Shown here in pieces: positions 5,363-6,044 of a stretch of DNA of 6,044 nucleotides. Origin of the DNA: Chloroflexota bacterium (GTDB lineage Bacteria > Chloroflexota > Anaerolineae > Anaerolineales > Anaerolineaceae); contig JAAZPN010000118.1 of assembly GCA_012797215.1 (NCBI GenBank), forward strand, positions 1 to 6,044, given 5' to 3'. Position numbers and translations under genes: made by a program. Each line of letters starts with the position of its first letter. Within the stretch, counting starts at the first letter, position 1. The notes beneath the pieces were generated by a model, which did not search any database, was not told the origin of the DNA, and saw only the letters and a list, made by a program, of their open reading frames with translations.

Positions 5363-5998
5363 ATGCGGAAGTTTTTACGGATTCTCCTGGTTTGCCTTAG
5401 TGTGGTTTTTTTCCTGGTGGGCTTTCTGCGCTTGGGGATGATTTTTTACGCCGACAGAAAAACTGAGATTATCGCAACGGTGCCTTCGGTGCCAGTCGTT
5501 ATTGTTCCGGGCGCGGGTCTGAGCGCGGACGGCACGCCATCCGCGCCGCTGCGCGACCGCGTTCACGCCGCGGTCGACCTTTATATGGCAGGGAAAGCCC
5601 AAAAAATCCTGATGAGCGGCGATAACAGTACGGTCTATTACAACGAGCCGGAGTCCATGCGGCAGTACGCGCTCTCTTTAGGCGTCCCGGATGAAGATAT
5701 CGTGCTGGATTATGCTGGTAGACGAACCTACGATACCTGTTATCGGGCGCGGGAAATATTTGGGATTCAAACCGCCATCATCACCACGCAGCCCTATCAC
5801 CTGCCGCGCGCGGTCTTCCTTTGTGATCGTTTAGGCATACAAATTACCGGCGTTGAAGTGGTGCAGTCGCGTTACGTGCGCGCTCGCTACATTTTCTGGC
5901 AGGTGCGTGAGGTTTTCGCGACTCTCGCGGCTGTCTGGGATATCTACGTGGCCAAACCTCTGCCCATATTGGGGCAGCCTGAATTTATCTTTCCCTAA
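5363..5998 (+). CDS. SanA/YdcF-type DUF218 membrane-anchored protein
   Basis: The product is 211 residues. One N-terminal membrane helix (about 7-29, after Arg2/Lys3/Arg6) places the DUF218 domain outside the membrane. Family motifs are VVIVPGAGL (45-53), APLRDRV (61-67), ILMSGDN (82-88), YNEPESM (93-99), DYAGRRTYDTCYRA (116-129) and TQPYHLPRA (142-150). These conserved Asp, Asn, Arg and His residues line the pocket of the fold. SanA of enteric bacteria is an inner-membrane protein tied to envelope integrity and vancomycin exclusion. The reaction of the family is unknown, so no catalytic role is assigned. The C-terminal 30 residues after VVQSRYVRARYIFWQVRE are hydrophobic in part. The ATG at 5363 has a weak GGA seven bases upstream. 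It is 20 bases behind the PhnD-like gene and 11 before the next gene, so it is probably the middle gene of an operon. Confidence 0.92.
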   Translation: MRKFLRILLVCLSVVFFLVGFLRLGMIFYADRKTEIIATVPSVPVVIVPGAGLSADGTPSAPLRDRVHAAVDLYMAGKAQKILMSGDNSTVYYNEPESMRQYALSLGVPDEDIVLDYAGRRTYDTCYRAREIFGIQTAIITTQPYHLPRAVFLCDRLGIQITGVEVVQSRYVRARYIFWQVREVFATLAAVWDIYVAKPLPILGQPEFIFP

Positions 5999-6009
5999 GC
6001 GGAGACTAA

Positions 6010-6044
6010 ATGAATCGCGAAAACGCCCTGCTGCTTGTCCATCA
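6010..6044 (+). CDS. 5' end of a gene, possibly an HD-domain hydrolase (partial)
   Basis: The ATG at 6010 follows GGAG (6001-6004) with five bases between, a strong SD, 11 bases after the DUF218 stop. Eleven complete codons are present, giving MNRENALLLVH, before the window ends. This opening resembles small HD-domain (HDIG) proteins that begin MxREEALxLvxe, with the metal-binding HD motif further in. With so few residues the family is a guess. That a real gene starts here is much better supported than its function. Confidence 0.5.
   Translation, partial: MNRENALLLVH

Overview
The window most likely comes from a Chloroflexota bacterium, probably of the class Anaerolineae. This is inferred from protein style, not from a marker gene. 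The methionyl-tRNA synthetase has an NW-containing KMSKS region, the DUF177 protein has an LRANVGF-type N-terminus, a lipoprotein carries a Thr/Pro-rich tether, and there is a small adenosine-specific kinase of a family common in archaea and thermophilic bacteria. Base composition looks moderate and even, Shine-Dalgarno (SD) sites are clear, and genes are packed tightly. I see no RNA gene, transposon, CRISPR array or prophage. No intergenic stretch exceeds about 110 bases.

Layout, left to right. Bases 1-113 hold the 3' end of an unrecognised + strand gene. Its stop overlaps the stop of the convergent metG (methionyl-tRNA synthetase, - strand, 110-1918). Upstream of metG on the same strand is a DUF177/YceD protein (2026-2547). 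A 42-base divergent gap with a symmetric TATA core separates DUF177 from rdgB (XTP/dITP diphosphatase, + strand, 2590-3195). rdgB converges, one base apart, on a two-gene - strand operon: an adenosine-specific kinase family protein (4206-3721) followed by a nitroreductase (3706-3197). An 83-base divergent region holds two inverted copies of TTAACATG spaced 20 bases centre to centre. It leads into a + strand run of a PhnD-like substrate-binding lipoprotein (4290-5342), a SanA/YdcF-type DUF218 membrane protein (5363-5998) and the first codons of a gene that may encode an HD-domain protein (6010 onward).

Most of the window is housekeeping: translation, rRNA maturation or assembly, and nucleotide-pool sanitation. 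The accessory part is the right half. There a small nucleotide- and redox-enzyme operon and an envelope/transport operon appear to share a divergent control region. The PhnD-like protein has no ABC permease or ATPase beside it here, and its expected ligand loop looks unusual. I found no clear new multi-gene system. The best leads are the operator-like repeat pair at 4235-4266, the bidirectional promoter with an ambiguous start at 2514-2554, and the orphan PhnD-like lipoprotein.
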